DNA of 60,842 nt, taken from Candidatus Flavonifractor merdavium (GTDB taxonomy: Bacteria > Bacillota > Clostridia > Oscillospirales > Oscillospiraceae). Positions 51,784 through 60,778 of the stretch are shown one piece after another; the first letter of the stretch is position 1; the number at the start of each line of letters is the position of its first letter. The notes beneath the pieces are model-generated. The model saw only the letters and a list, made by a program, of their open reading frames with translations. It did no database searches and had not been told where the DNA came from. The DNA is taken from NCBI GenBank assembly GCA_019119335.1, contig DWXF01000043.1, positions 1 through 60,842 on the forward strand, given 5' to 3'. Made by a program: the position numbers and the translations under genes.

Positions 51784-51837
51784 AACGGAAAACCTCCGGT
51801 GGAGCGCGCATGCGCGCTCCACCGGAGGTTTTCCGTT
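51784..51837. terminator. 54-nt perfect palindrome after the ECF operon
   Basis: Positions 51784-51810 are exactly complementary to 51811-51837 (27 bp each side, no loop bases). There is only a weak T-tract. Probably ends the operon; the perfect length is unusual. Confidence 0.6.
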
Positions 51838-51881
51838 TGCCGCCTTCACAAAGTGTTTACAATTCTACGGCGAAAACTGCC

Positions 51882-51910
51882 TTGACTTCCGGGCAGAGAC
51901 GTTGTAATAT
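51882..51910 (+). promoter_or_regulatory. Promoter of the marR-ABC operon
   Basis: -35 TTGACT (51882-51887), 17-nt spacer, -10 TAATAT (51905-51910). Confidence 0.65.
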
Positions 51911-51922
51911 GTGCAATGCGTT

Positions 51923-51945
51923 AATTAATAACTAGGTTAATAATT
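51923..51945 (+). promoter_or_regulatory. MarR-type operator
   Basis: Inverted repeat AATTAATAAC-TAG-GTTAATAATT (9 of 10 bases matching), just downstream of the -10, placed for repression. Confidence 0.6.
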
Positions 51946-51962
51946 GATGGAGGATTATAAAC

Positions 51963-52421
51963 ATGGAAGAAGAGCTGGTGGAACAGCTTGGCGGAGCTTT
52001 GCGGCGGTTGGCTCAGGTCCGTCAGAGCCTGCCCATGGGTGGGCTGCCCATGGGGGAATACTGGATGCTGCAGCTGGTTCAGCGCAGGCTGGCGGAACAA
52101 CCGGAGGCCGGGGGAGTGTATGTCTCCGCGCTGATGGAGTGTACCCATGCTTCGCCGCCGGCGGTATCCCGTACCCTGCGGAAGTTGGAGGAGAAGGAGC
52201 TGCTTCAGCGCCGGACCAATCCCAGGGACCGGCGCACCACCTATGTGGTGCTGACCGAAAGTGGACAGCGCTTGCTGGAGGCCAGCCGGCGTCAGATGGA
52301 GGAACTGGCCCAGCGGGTGGCCCAGCGCATGGGTGAAGACGCCTTGCGGGCGCTGACGGTCCAGCTGGACCAGCTGACGGAGACCGTTTTGGAAGAGCGG
52401 GACAAGATGCCGTTGGAGTAA
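51963..52421 (+). CDS. MarR-family transcriptional regulator
   Basis: 152 aa. Winged-helix core: YVSALMECTHASPPAVSRTL, RKLEEKELLQRRTNPRDRRT, TYVVLTESGQRLLEA, with N- and C-terminal dimer helices. GGAGG before the ATG. It precedes a heterodimeric ABC exporter by 12 nt and a palindrome lies in its own promoter, so it probably represses this operon until a drug-like ligand binds. Confidence 0.92.
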   Translation: MEEELVEQLGGALRRLAQVRQSLPMGGLPMGEYWMLQLVQRRLAEQPEAGGVYVSALMECTHASPPAVSRTLRKLEEKELLQRRTNPRDRRTTYVVLTESGQRLLEASRRQMEELAQRVAQRMGEDALRALTVQLDQLTETVLEERDKMPLE

Positions 52422-52433
52422 GGAGGAACGGAT

Positions 52434-54593
52434 ATGCTGAATATCCTGCGATATTTGAAAAAGCATGTAGGGATGGTGGCGCTGATTCTGGCGCTGCTGT
52501 GCGTGCAGGCCTATTGCGACCTGACGCTGCCCCGATACACATCGGACATTGTGGATGTAGGGATCCAGCAGAGTGGTGTGGAGCGGGTGACCCCGGAGCA
52601 GATGCGGGAGAGCACTCTGGAGGCGCTGACGCTGTTTTTGAGCGACGAGGACGAGGCGGCCCTCCGGGGGGCTTACACCTCTGACGGGAATGGGGTGTAT
52701 ACGCTGACGGTGGGGGACAGGGAGGTGCTTGAACGCCTGGATGAGATGCTGAGCCTGCCCATGGTGGTCCTCTACCAGATGGGGCAGCAGGGAACAGACC
52801 CCGCCGCTCTGGTTCAGCAGGCGGAGCAGATGGGCCGCCAGGCCGTTCAATCTCAGCTTATGGCGCAGATGGAGGCAATGGCCGGACAGTATGGCTCCGC
52901 CGCCGAGACCATGACGGATCAGATGGCCATTTTGTTTGTCCGGCAGGAGTACCAGGCCCTGGGCGTGGATCTGGATGCCCTCCAGCAGCACTATTTGCTG
53001 ACCACCGGCGGCAAAATGCTGGCTCTGACTCTGCTGATGGTGGCCGCCGCCATCACGGCGGGTATGCTGGCCTCCCGGTTGGCGGCCAGTGTGGGCATGG
53101 AGCTGCGGGGCCAGGTGTTCCGTAAGGTGGTGTCCTTCTCCAACGCGGAGATTGACCGGTTCTCCACTGCCTCGCTTATCACCCGTTCCACCAATGATAT
53201 CCAGCAGATTCAGATGGTGGTGGTCATGCTGCTGCGGCTGGTGCTCTACGCCCCCATTATCGGCATCGGAGGCATTGTCCGGGTGGCCACCACCCGCACC
53301 GGCATGGGCTGGATCATCGCTGTGGCGGTGGGTGTGCTGCTGGCGCTTATCGTAGTGCTGATGACGGTGGCCATGCCCAAGTTCAAGAAGATGCAGACCC
53401 TTATCGACCGGGTAAACCTGGTTTCCCGGGAAATTCTCACTGGCCTGAGCGTGATCCGGGCCTTCAGCCGGGAGGAGTACGAGGAAAAACGCTTTGACAA
53501 GGCCAATCGTGACCTGATGGGAACCCAGCTGTTCACCAACCGCACCATGTCCATGATGATGCCTGTGATGATGCTGATTATGAACGGCATCTCGGTGCTC
53601 ATCGTGTGGGCGGGAGCCCACGGGGTAGATTTGGGTACCATGCAGGTGGGAGATATGATTGCCTTCATTACCTATACCATGCAGATCGTCATGGCCTTTT
53701 TGATGATCTCGGTGGTATCCATCATGCTGCCCCGGGCGGGCGTATCCGCCAAGCGGATCCAGGAGGTGCTGGATACCCAGGTGACCATTCACGACCCGGA
53801 GCCCGGAAAAAACCGGGATGAGAGCAAGGGGGAGTGGCAGGGTCAGGTGTGCTTTGAGGATGTGTCCTTCCGCTATCCTGATGCCCAGGCCGACGTACTG
53901 GAGCACATCTCCTTCACCGCCAGGCCGGGGGAGACCACCGCCATCATCGGCTCCACTGGCAGCGGCAAGTCCACGCTCCTCAATTTGATCCCGCGGTTCT
54001 TTGATGTGAGCTGCGGCCGCATCACCATTGACGGCGTGGATATCCGGGAGCTGTCCCTCCACAAGCTCCACAGTTTGCTGGGGTATGTGCCCCAGAAGGG
54101 GGTACTCTTCTCGGGCACCATTGAGAGTAACCTGAAGTTCGGCGGGGCAGACATCACCGATCAGGCCATGCGTCAGGCGGCGGCCATTGCCCAGGCCGGT
54201 GACTTTATTGAGGCCAAGCCGGAGGGCTATCAGTCCCCCATTGCCCAGGGAGGGGGCAATGTGTCGGGCGGTCAGAAGCAGCGGCTGTCCATCGCCCGGG
54301 CCATTGCGAAAAATCCGAAGGTATATCTGTTTGACGACTCCTTCTCCGCTCTGGACTACAAGACCGACGCCGCCCTGCGCCGGGCGCTGAGCCAGCAGGT
54401 GAAGGATGCCGCCGTCATCATAGTGGCCCAGCGGATTTCCACTATCCTCCACGCCCAGCAGATCATTGTGCTGGACGAGGGTAAGGTGGCGGGCATCGGT
54501 ACCCATGAGGAGCTGATGGCCAGTTGTCCCACCTATCAGGAGATCGCCAGAAGCCAGCTTTCAGAAGCGGAATTGGGAGGTGCAGGCGCATGA
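52434..54593 (+). CDS. ABC exporter, half-transporter 1 (TMD-NBD)
   Basis: 719 aa. First TM (MVALILALLCVQAYCDLTLP) followed by an extended ~140-residue insertion (about 45-190) before TM2, as in some Firmicutes heterodimeric multidrug exporters. NBD: Walker A GSTGSGKSTLLNLIP, signature NVSGGQKQRLSIARAIA, Walker B VYLFDDSFSALD: the residue after the Walker B Asp is Ser rather than the catalytic Glu, so this is the degenerate site. Overlaps the next gene as ATGA. Confidence 0.95.
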   Translation: MLNILRYLKKHVGMVALILALLCVQAYCDLTLPRYTSDIVDVGIQQSGVERVTPEQMRESTLEALTLFLSDEDEAALRGAYTSDGNGVYTLTVGDREVLERLDEMLSLPMVVLYQMGQQGTDPAALVQQAEQMGRQAVQSQLMAQMEAMAGQYGSAAETMTDQMAILFVRQEYQALGVDLDALQQHYLLTTGGKMLALTLLMVAAAITAGMLASRLAASVGMELRGQVFRKVVSFSNAEIDRFSTASLITRSTNDIQQIQMVVVMLLRLVLYAPIIGIGGIVRVATTRTGMGWIIAVAVGVLLALIVVLMTVAMPKFKKMQTLIDRVNLVSREILTGLSVIRAFSREEYEEKRFDKANRDLMGTQLFTNRTMSMMMPVMMLIMNGISVLIVWAGAHGVDLGTMQVGDMIAFITYTMQIVMAFLMISVVSIMLPRAGVSAKRIQEVLDTQVTIHDPEPGKNRDESKGEWQGQVCFEDVSFRYPDAQADVLEHISFTARPGETTAIIGSTGSGKSTLLNLIPRFFDVSCGRITIDGVDIRELSLHKLHSLLGYVPQKGVLFSGTIESNLKFGGADITDQAMRQAAAIAQAGDFIEAKPEGYQSPIAQGGGNVSGGQKQRLSIARAIAKNPKVYLFDDSFSALDYKTDAALRRALSQQVKDAAVIIVAQRISTILHAQQIIVLDEGKVAGIGTHEELMASCPTYQEIARSQLSEAELGGAGA

Positions 54594-56434
54594 GTGAGCG
54601 TCATACCGCGCCGGGTCCCCGGGGGCCTATGGGCCACCGGGGACCGGGGGTGCCCGGTGAAAAGGCCAAAGATTTCAAAGGCACCATCAAAAAATTGTTG
54701 TCTCATATGGGTACCTTCAAGCTCCAGCTGGCCCTGGTGGGGATCTTCGCCGTGTGTTCCACCATATTCAATATTGTGGGGCCAAAGGTGCTCTCCCAGG
54801 CCACCACAGAGATTTTTACCGGCCTGGTGTCCAAGGTACAGGGAGCTGGAGGCATTGACTTCGGCAGGATCGGCCGCATTCTGGGGCTGCTGCTGGTGCT
54901 CTATCTCATCAGCGCCGGCTTTTCCCTGCTCCAGGGCTGGATCATGAGCGGGGTCACCCAAAAGACCTGTTACGGTCTGCGGCGGGATATCTCGGAAAAG
55001 ATCCACCGGATGCCTATGAAGTACTTTGAGTCCCGCACCGTGGGTGAGGTGCTCTCCCGCATTACCAACGATGTGGATACCCTGGGCCAGAGCCTCAACC
55101 AGTCGGTGACCACCCTGATCACTTCGGTAACCACTCTGATCGGCGTGCTGGTGATGATGCTCACCATCTCGCCGCTGATGACCCTGATTGCCCTGGTGAT
55201 CCTGCCGGTGTCGGCGGGGCTGGTGATGCTGGTGGTGAAGCACAGCCAGAAATACTTTGTGGCGCAGCAGAAGTATTTGGGCAAAATCAACGGTCAGGTA
55301 GAGGAGACCTACTCCGGCCACAGCGTGGTGCGGGCCTTCAACCGGGAAGAGGAAGTAATTCGGGAGTTTGACCAGACCAACGCCGTGCTGTTCAAGTCCG
55401 CCTGGCTGAGTCAGTTCCTCTCCGGCATGATGCAGCCCATTATGACCTTTGTGGGCAATCTGGGCTACGTGGCGGTGGCGGTTTCCGGCTCCATGCTGGC
55501 GGTGGCGGGCGCCATCACTGTGGGGGATATTCAGGCCTTTATCCAATATCTGCGGCAGTTCACCCAGCCGGTGACCCAGATTGCCCAGGTGTCCAACATG
55601 CTCCAGTCCATGGCTGCCGCCTCCGAGCGTGTGTTTGAGTTCCTGGCGGAGGAGGAAGAGGAGCAGACCGATACCTGCCCGGTGCCCGCTGACCAGCTCA
55701 CCGGGGCGGTGGAGTTTGACCATGTGAAATTTGGCTATGTGCCGGAAAAGACGATTATCCATGATTTCTCCGCAAAGGTGGAGCCGGGCCAGATGGTGGC
55801 CATTGTGGGTCCCACCGGGGCGGGCAAGACCACCATGGTCAAGCTGCTGATGCGGTTCTACGACGTGGACGCCGGGGCCATCCGGGTGGACGGCCACAAT
55901 GTGCGGGAGTTCAACCGCACCAAGCTGCGGGAGGCCTTCGGCATGGTGCTCCAGGACACCTGGCTGTTCAAAGGCACCATTATGGAGAATATCCGCTATG
56001 GCCGCCTGGACGCCACCGATGAGGAGGTAATCGCCGCCGCCAAAGCGGCCCATGTCCATCACTTTATTCAGACTTTGCCCGGCGGCTATCAGATGGAGCT
56101 GAATGAGGACGCCTCCAACGTGTCACAGGGGCAGAAGCAGCTGCTTACCATTGCCCGGGCCATACTGGCGGACAACCGGATTTTGATTCTGGACGAGGCC
56201 ACCTCTTCGGTGGATACCCGGACAGAGCACCTGATCCAGGCCGCCATGAATAACCTGATGAAGGGCCGCACCTCCTTTGTCATTGCCCACCGGCTTTCCA
56301 CCATCAAGGAGGCCGATCTGATTCTGGTGATGAAGGACGGCGACATTGTGGAGCAGGGCACCCATCAGGAGCTGCTGGAAAAGGGCGGCTTCTACTCCGG
56401 ACTGTACAACGCCCAGTTTGAAGCCAGCGCATAA
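54590..56434 (+). CDS. ABC exporter, half-transporter 2 (TMD-NBD)
   Basis: 614 aa from ATG 54590. A Pro/Gly/Arg/His-rich N-terminal tail (HTAPGPRGPMGHRGPGVPGE) precedes six TM helices; NBD with Walker A GPTGAGKTTMVKLL, signature NVSQGQKQLLTIARAIL, Walker B ILILDEATSSVD with the catalytic Glu, H-loop IAHR. Pairs with the upstream half-transporter; the catalytic and degenerate sites complement one another. Confidence 0.95.
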   Translation: MSERHTAPGPRGPMGHRGPGVPGEKAKDFKGTIKKLLSHMGTFKLQLALVGIFAVCSTIFNIVGPKVLSQATTEIFTGLVSKVQGAGGIDFGRIGRILGLLLVLYLISAGFSLLQGWIMSGVTQKTCYGLRRDISEKIHRMPMKYFESRTVGEVLSRITNDVDTLGQSLNQSVTTLITSVTTLIGVLVMMLTISPLMTLIALVILPVSAGLVMLVVKHSQKYFVAQQKYLGKINGQVEETYSGHSVVRAFNREEEVIREFDQTNAVLFKSAWLSQFLSGMMQPIMTFVGNLGYVAVAVSGSMLAVAGAITVGDIQAFIQYLRQFTQPVTQIAQVSNMLQSMAAASERVFEFLAEEEEEQTDTCPVPADQLTGAVEFDHVKFGYVPEKTIIHDFSAKVEPGQMVAIVGPTGAGKTTMVKLLMRFYDVDAGAIRVDGHNVREFNRTKLREAFGMVLQDTWLFKGTIMENIRYGRLDATDEEVIAAAKAAHVHHFIQTLPGGYQMELNEDASNVSQGQKQLLTIARAILADNRILILDEATSSVDTRTEHLIQAAMNNLMKGRTSFVIAHRLSTIKEADLILVMKDGDIVEQGTHQELLEKGGFYSGLYNAQFEASA

Positions 56435-56441
56435 CAGGAAA

Positions 56442-56475
56442 AACAGGGGCCGGCCCGTTGTGGCCGGCCCCTGTT
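56442..56475. terminator. Bidirectional terminator after the ABC exporter
   Basis: A 14-bp stem (56442-56455 with 56462-56475), 6-nt loop; GC-rich. Confidence 0.85.
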
Positions 56476-56494
56476 CTGTGATGCGGATTGTAGG

Positions 56495-57004
56495 CTATGG
56501 CGCTGCCTGCTGTGTTTCAGTGCTCCGGGTCAGGTCCAGTCCCTGGTCTCCGATTTCCACCGAACCATCTTTCAGGGAGATGAAAGGGGAGAACTCCGCC
56601 GTTTCCTCTCCATGCGTGAGGGAAATAGTGGCGTCGGCAAAAATATCGCTGGCATTGCACTGGAGGATGAAAGGCCGGCAGTCGGGGTCCTCATAGAGCA
56701 AGGTTGGCTCAAGGGTCTCTATGTCATTGTGATACAGGGCCAGCTTCATACCGGAGTAGCGGGGGATCACCAGATAGTAGTCACCGTCCGAGAGATAGTG
56801 TACCGGAATTTGGCCGCTGTCCAGATACTGCTCCACGTAGTAATTCAGATCGTCTATCTGCTGATAGCCCAGATAGGCCGCGGCATAGAGCTGCCCCTGG
56901 GTGAATGGGATGCTGTCCCGCTTGCTGGCCTGAGGCTGACCGGCGCAGCCGGCCAGCAGACTAAGGCAGACAAGCACGGGGACAAAAAGCGTGGATTTTT
57001 TCAT
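56495..57004 (-). CDS. Lipoprotein of unknown function
   Basis: 169 aa, signal KKSTLFVPVLVCLSLLAGCAG with lipobox LAGC (Cys 20). Mature part has DDLNYYVEQYLDSGQIPVHY, DYYLVIPRYSGMKLALYHND and TISLTHGEETAEFSPFISL; beta-rich, one further Cys pair (DPDC, LQCN). No family recognised. Its gene runs toward the ABC exporter terminator, so it is separate from that operon. Confidence 0.8.
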   Translation of the reverse strand: MKKSTLFVPVLVCLSLLAGCAGQPQASKRDSIPFTQGQLYAAAYLGYQQIDDLNYYVEQYLDSGQIPVHYLSDGDYYLVIPRYSGMKLALYHNDIETLEPTLLYEDPDCRPFILQCNASDIFADATISLTHGEETAEFSPFISLKDGSVEIGDQGLDLTRSTETQQAAP

Positions 57005-57174
57005 GGTGCACCTCCAAAACTTAAAGCTGTCCTGGAACCCATGATATCGGAACCACCAGGAGTTTGCAACACTTTCGGAAGCTTAAGAAAAAAGATAGAT
57101 TATCTGCAAAAGGTTATGCTATACTGTTAGCCAATCAAAGGACAGAACATGATTTTAACGAGGAGGTGCAATCC

Positions 57175-57969
57175 TTGGAACAGCGCTTTACCTTTCAGCT
57201 TACACCTTTGGATGCAGCCCATCTGCGGCCTCAGGTGAGCCGTGCGCTGGAAAAGCGGGTGGAGCTGGTGTCCCGGCAGCGGTGTCCCAGGATGTGGAAG
57301 CTGACGGACAAACTCAATGGTGCGGGCAGCTCATCGCAGTCAGGGGGGAGGAATCAAAGGCGGCACCGGGGATTGCTGGGGCTGATGAACTGGAGCCTGG
57401 GCGTGTTCCTTCTGATGCCCGGGCTGATGGCGCCGCAAGAGCTGACCTTTCCTCTGATCGTGGGCGCCGTGGGCTTCGGGGCAGGTACGGTGGGCCTTTG
57501 GCGTAGCAAGCGGATGCTGCTGGGCGTTCTGGATTTGATTGCGGGCGCCCTGCTTTGTCTGGGGGCGGCGCGCAGTTTCGAGCAGCTGGGCAGATGGCTG
57601 CCTCTGGGACTGGCCGCCATAGGGATTGGACTTGCCGCGCTGGTGTTTCGGAAGCGGAAAAGAGCAAATTCCTTTGACCGGGAGGCGGAGCGGCTGCTGC
57701 GGGAAAAAGCGGCATGGCAAGGGCAGGAGCAGATGCAGGTACATATTTCCAATGACGGAATGACTGCCGGTCCGGCAGGGGAGGAGAAGTGCCAGGTTCT
57801 CTGTGCGGCCTTTGACTTCGTGCTGGAGACGGAGGAACTGCTTCTGCCGGTATTTCATGATTCTGTGGTCATCCTGCAGAAAAAAGATCTGCTTGCCGGG
57901 ACAATTTTTGAATTAAGGGAACTTCTCAGTGGGCAGACGCAGTATATCCGGCTGGATGTGCAAACATAG
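57175..57969 (+). CDS. YcxB-like membrane protein
   Basis: 264 aa from TTG 57175, which has GAGGAGG 9 nt upstream; the frame is open further left without a better site. Cytoplasmic N-terminus, then four hydrophobic segments (LMNWSLGVFLLMPGLM; LTFPLIVGAVGFGAGTVGLW; LLGVLDLIAGALLCLGAA; WLPLGLAAIGIGLAALVF), and a C-terminal ~90 residues ending FDFVLETEELLLPVFHDSVV like the YcxB domain. Function unknown. An extended -10 TGCTATACT (57117-57125) lies upstream. Confidence 0.7.
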   Translation: MEQRFTFQLTPLDAAHLRPQVSRALEKRVELVSRQRCPRMWKLTDKLNGAGSSSQSGGRNQRRHRGLLGLMNWSLGVFLLMPGLMAPQELTFPLIVGAVGFGAGTVGLWRSKRMLLGVLDLIAGALLCLGAARSFEQLGRWLPLGLAAIGIGLAALVFRKRKRANSFDREAERLLREKAAWQGQEQMQVHISNDGMTAGPAGEEKCQVLCAAFDFVLETEELLLPVFHDSVVILQKKDLLAGTIFELRELLSGQTQYIRLDVQT

Positions 57970-57999
57970 TCATATACGGCATGCCAGATGAAGTAAAAA

Positions 58000-58050
58000 C
58001 AAAAAACGCCTCTCTGCGGTCCGAGGTGATTGGAGCGCAGAGAGGCGTTT
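58000..58050 (-). terminator. Terminator of the DUF4157 gene
   Basis: A 15-bp perfect stem (58004-58018 with 58036-58050), 17-nt loop, followed on the minus strand by TTTTTTG. Confidence 0.85.
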
Positions 58051-58057
58051 ACTTTAC

Positions 58058-59836
58058 TCAGCCGCCGTACAGTCGGCGTTTCTGCTGAAAACTCAGCTGT
58101 TCCGGGGCAACCTCCGGTTCGGGCTCCGGTACTGCCGTAGCTTGCTGGGTGGGCGGCGCCGGCATCAGCCCGGTGTCCTGGTAGAATTTTTGCAGCTTAC
58201 TGCGCATGGCCAGCTCCTGCTCACTGTAGTCCCCCTGGCCCCCCAGGGACTGGGCCAGAGCACTGGTCTGTAGCTTCATCATGGCGTTGGCGCGGCTCAG
58301 CACTTTGCCCTTGTTGGCATTGGCGTTCACCTCAGGATTAGTCATCACGGCGGGGAAAAAGCTGCGCAGCAGCATGTCGTTCAGACCACGGTGCAGGGCC
58401 TCCTCTCGGCCGCCCACCATGCCGCCGGGATTTTTCTCCGCATCATACTCCCCCAGCCCGGAGTAGAAGTCGGCGGACTGCCGGAGGGCATCCATCATGT
58501 GTTCGTCCTGAGCGGCGGAGGCCAGATAGGTGTCAAAATCTCCTAGCGCTTGGTTGTTATAGGCCGCTCGCTCATCGCCGGTGCTTTCGCTGTATTTGGT
58601 ATCCGGCAGGCTCTCCAGCCCGGCGGCGAGGGGCTGGAGCATGGCCTGGTTGGCTCCCGCCCCCGCCTTTTTCAACATGGCAAAATAGTTCTTCAGGCCC
58701 TTGTCGTTTCCCCGCATGAAGACAAAGCGGTTACCGGAACCCACATCCTGGCCCACCGAATTCTGGTTGATGCCCGCGTAAGCCCTGCCCTTAATGGCGT
58801 TTATCACGGTGCTCATGCCCGACGGGTCGTACTGCGCCTGTTTTACGACGGCGTCGGAGGCCATCTGGTCCGCTACCTGCTCCGCCTGCTGGGTGTAGGC
58901 GTGGTCCGCCAGCACATTGTTGCGCAGGTGCTCCTCCCGCTGAAAACGCCGTTTGCGGGTGCTCTCCCGCAGTGCGCCGCGGCCAAGGCGGGCGTATTTG
59001 TTGCCTAATTCGCTCTCTGCCTCCAACGCCTCCATTTCGGGGGAGACCATCATTTCGTTCAAGGAGCTCAGGAAACGATCCGCGTGCTCGTCCGACCGGT
59101 TGACCCGTTGGAACATGATCTGGGCCTGAATTTCCTCGTCGCTGTATCCGCCGCGCTTCATAGCGGCTACCATTTCGTCCTGCTCGCCTTCCTGATCCTG
59201 GAGAAGCTGCTTGACCTCAGCGTCCTTCTGGGCCATCCGCTTGCCGGCCCGGTAGGAGCGCTTGGCTTTCTGGAACCAGCGTTTGATTCCGCCGAATGCA
59301 CCCTGTACCGGCGCGGTGTCGGCGCTGATCCCGCTGAGGGAGGCGGGAGCACCCATTCCGGTGGATATGCCGCCTATGTCGGCTTGGTGCTCCAGTCCCT
59401 CGTCCGCATTGACATTGAGGCCCGGGACGTCGGCCTGGACACCGCCCCGGGCCTGCTGGGCGACGTGGGCCAGTTCGTGCTGAATCAGGTGCTGACCCTC
59501 CAGCGTATCCGGCCGGAACTGCCCGGGCGCAAACTGAACCACGTTGCCCTTGGCGAAGGCCTTTGCGTCCATCTCTGTCGCCTGGGAAGATTCCCGCAGT
59601 TCTACCTGGTCCATGCGGATGCCAAACTGAGCCTGCATCCGGGCAGACATGCTTTCATCCAGGTGAAGTTCTCTGCCGGTGTGGGGTTTCACATTCTGTA
59701 CTGCGTCAACGTTGGCCAACAGCTCCGGCGGAAGGGTTTCAGCCGAATGCTCCAAGGACTGTCCAACCGCCGAGGACAGGGAGGCAGGCTGGGTCTGCTG
59801 GCGTCGTTTCTGCTGCTCCATATAAATCTGGGACAT
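58058..59836 (-). CDS. DUF4157 (eCIS-core-type) protein with putative zinc protease motif
   Basis: 592 aa from ATG 59836 (AGGAGG 7 nt upstream); no signal peptide or TM. Residues 55-160 match DUF4157/eCIS core: FAKGNVVQFAPGQF, then HLIQHELAHVAQQARG with HExxH at 120-124 and LEHQADIGG as the third-ligand region. The rest (200-592) is helical, charged and of no known family, with GKRMAQKDAEVKQLLQDQEG and MKRGGYSDEEIQAQIMF, and a Pro/Glu C-terminal tail. DUF4157 is found in effectors of contractile injection systems and in other proteins. It lies 201 nt from the SprA-related gene, both on minus. Confidence 0.88.
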   Translation of the reverse strand: MSQIYMEQQKRRQQTQPASLSSAVGQSLEHSAETLPPELLANVDAVQNVKPHTGRELHLDESMSARMQAQFGIRMDQVELRESSQATEMDAKAFAKGNVVQFAPGQFRPDTLEGQHLIQHELAHVAQQARGGVQADVPGLNVNADEGLEHQADIGGISTGMGAPASLSGISADTAPVQGAFGGIKRWFQKAKRSYRAGKRMAQKDAEVKQLLQDQEGEQDEMVAAMKRGGYSDEEIQAQIMFQRVNRSDEHADRFLSSLNEMMVSPEMEALEAESELGNKYARLGRGALRESTRKRRFQREEHLRNNVLADHAYTQQAEQVADQMASDAVVKQAQYDPSGMSTVINAIKGRAYAGINQNSVGQDVGSGNRFVFMRGNDKGLKNYFAMLKKAGAGANQAMLQPLAAGLESLPDTKYSESTGDERAAYNNQALGDFDTYLASAAQDEHMMDALRQSADFYSGLGEYDAEKNPGGMVGGREEALHRGLNDMLLRSFFPAVMTNPEVNANANKGKVLSRANAMMKLQTSALAQSLGGQGDYSEQELAMRSKLQKFYQDTGLMPAPPTQQATAVPEPEPEVAPEQLSFQQKRRLYGG

Positions 59837-60002
59837 AGAATTCCTCCTGCTGCCGAAACGCCTAAAATATGTATATCTCATTATATCATAGAGCGGGGTG
59901 AATCGGTTTTATCATTTGCACCCGTTTGCTCCTGTCTGCGTCGTGGAACAACAAAATGATGTAATTAAATCCTGATATTGGAATAATGTTCCCGTACTAA
60001 AA

Positions 60003-60038
60003 AACAAAAATCCCTATCATTAGATAGGGATTTTTGTT
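60003..60038. terminator. Bidirectional terminator between the DUF4157 and SprA-related genes
   Basis: A 16-bp perfect stem (60003-60018 with 60023-60038), loop ATTA, ATTTTTGTT tails on both strands. It marks the end of the SprA-related transcript, so the two genes are probably separate units. Confidence 0.92.
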
Positions 60039-60703
60039 CAAGCGACCGCAAAGAAGGGAGTCTGTCTGCCCTGACGGGTGGGGTCAAGGACCGGCTGCTC
60101 CTGGGCGGCCCGGGTGGTGGTACGGGTGGTGCCGCCGGACACATAGACCTTGCTGCACTCCGGACAGATTGCCGTGTGATAGGTAACCGACTGGGAGACT
60201 ACCTCACGGCCCTCTCGCTGAGCCTTGGCCTGCTCCCGGACTACGTGCTCTTGCTCATGGCCCCGGACAGCCGCAGCTGCCTGCTCAGGCGCCACGTTGG
60301 TGGGGGTTTTGAAGGATACACCGGGATCGTTGGAGCCGTCCTGGTACTTCCGCTCCTTGCAGGTCTGGCACTCGCCCTCCTCCATAACCTCCTGGGCGGA
60401 TTTGGATTTCTCCACCTCAGCGTCCAGTTCCTCCGGGCTGAGATACTGAATGCGGCCGCGTACCGCCATCTCAGCGGGATCAGCGCCCTCCCGATAATTG
60501 GGGAGAGCACTGCCGGTCAAGGTAACGGCGCTGGGCTGCTCCCGACTCACGGCAGGAGTAGCAGTCACCGGGGTCACCGGCTGGTCCGAGGCCTGGGGCT
60601 GTGTACGGGACACGCCAGTGAGCCGTCCCTGCTGTCCGACATGAAACGATTGCCCCCAATAGGCGCTGGATGAACCCCAAGTGACTCCGTATAGACCAGT
60701 CAT
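60038..60703 (-). CDS. SprA-related putative metalloprotease
   Basis: 221 aa from ATG 60703 (GGAGG 8 nt upstream; a GTG at 60712 is too close). Disordered N-terminus rich in Thr/Gln/Pro/Ser; then QYLSPEELDAEVEKSKSAQE, ECQTCKERKYQDGSNDPGVS (CxxC at 112/115), the zinc-binding RGHEQEHVVREQAKAQ (HExxH at 149-153) and AICPECSKVYVSGGTTRTTT. This is the arrangement of the SprA-related family. Substrate unknown. No signal peptide. Confidence 0.85.
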   Translation of the reverse strand: MTGLYGVTWGSSSAYWGQSFHVGQQGRLTGVSRTQPQASDQPVTPVTATPAVSREQPSAVTLTGSALPNYREGADPAEMAVRGRIQYLSPEELDAEVEKSKSAQEVMEEGECQTCKERKYQDGSNDPGVSFKTPTNVAPEQAAAAVRGHEQEHVVREQAKAQREGREVVSQSVTYHTAICPECSKVYVSGGTTRTTTRAAQEQPVLDPTRQGRQTPFFAVA

Positions 60704-60736
60704 ATTCTGCACCTCCTATTACAATAAATTTGGACA

Positions 60737-60764
60737 GGAAAGCCGGGCAGCCAGTCCGGCTTTC
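60737..60764 (-). terminator. Hairpin near the right edge
   Basis: GAAAGCCGG/CCGGCTTTC stem (60738-60746 with 60756-60764). May end the transcript of a gene coming from beyond the right edge. Confidence 0.45.
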
Positions 60765-60778
60765 TTTCCATCTCGTGC

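Noticed and set aside
59837-60002. Sporulation sigma (E/K-like CATAnnnTA) promoter before the DUF4157 gene
   Set aside because: CATATTTTA is present on the minus strand, but no matching -35 at 16-18 nt, and a TATAAT nearby could equally be a vegetative -10.
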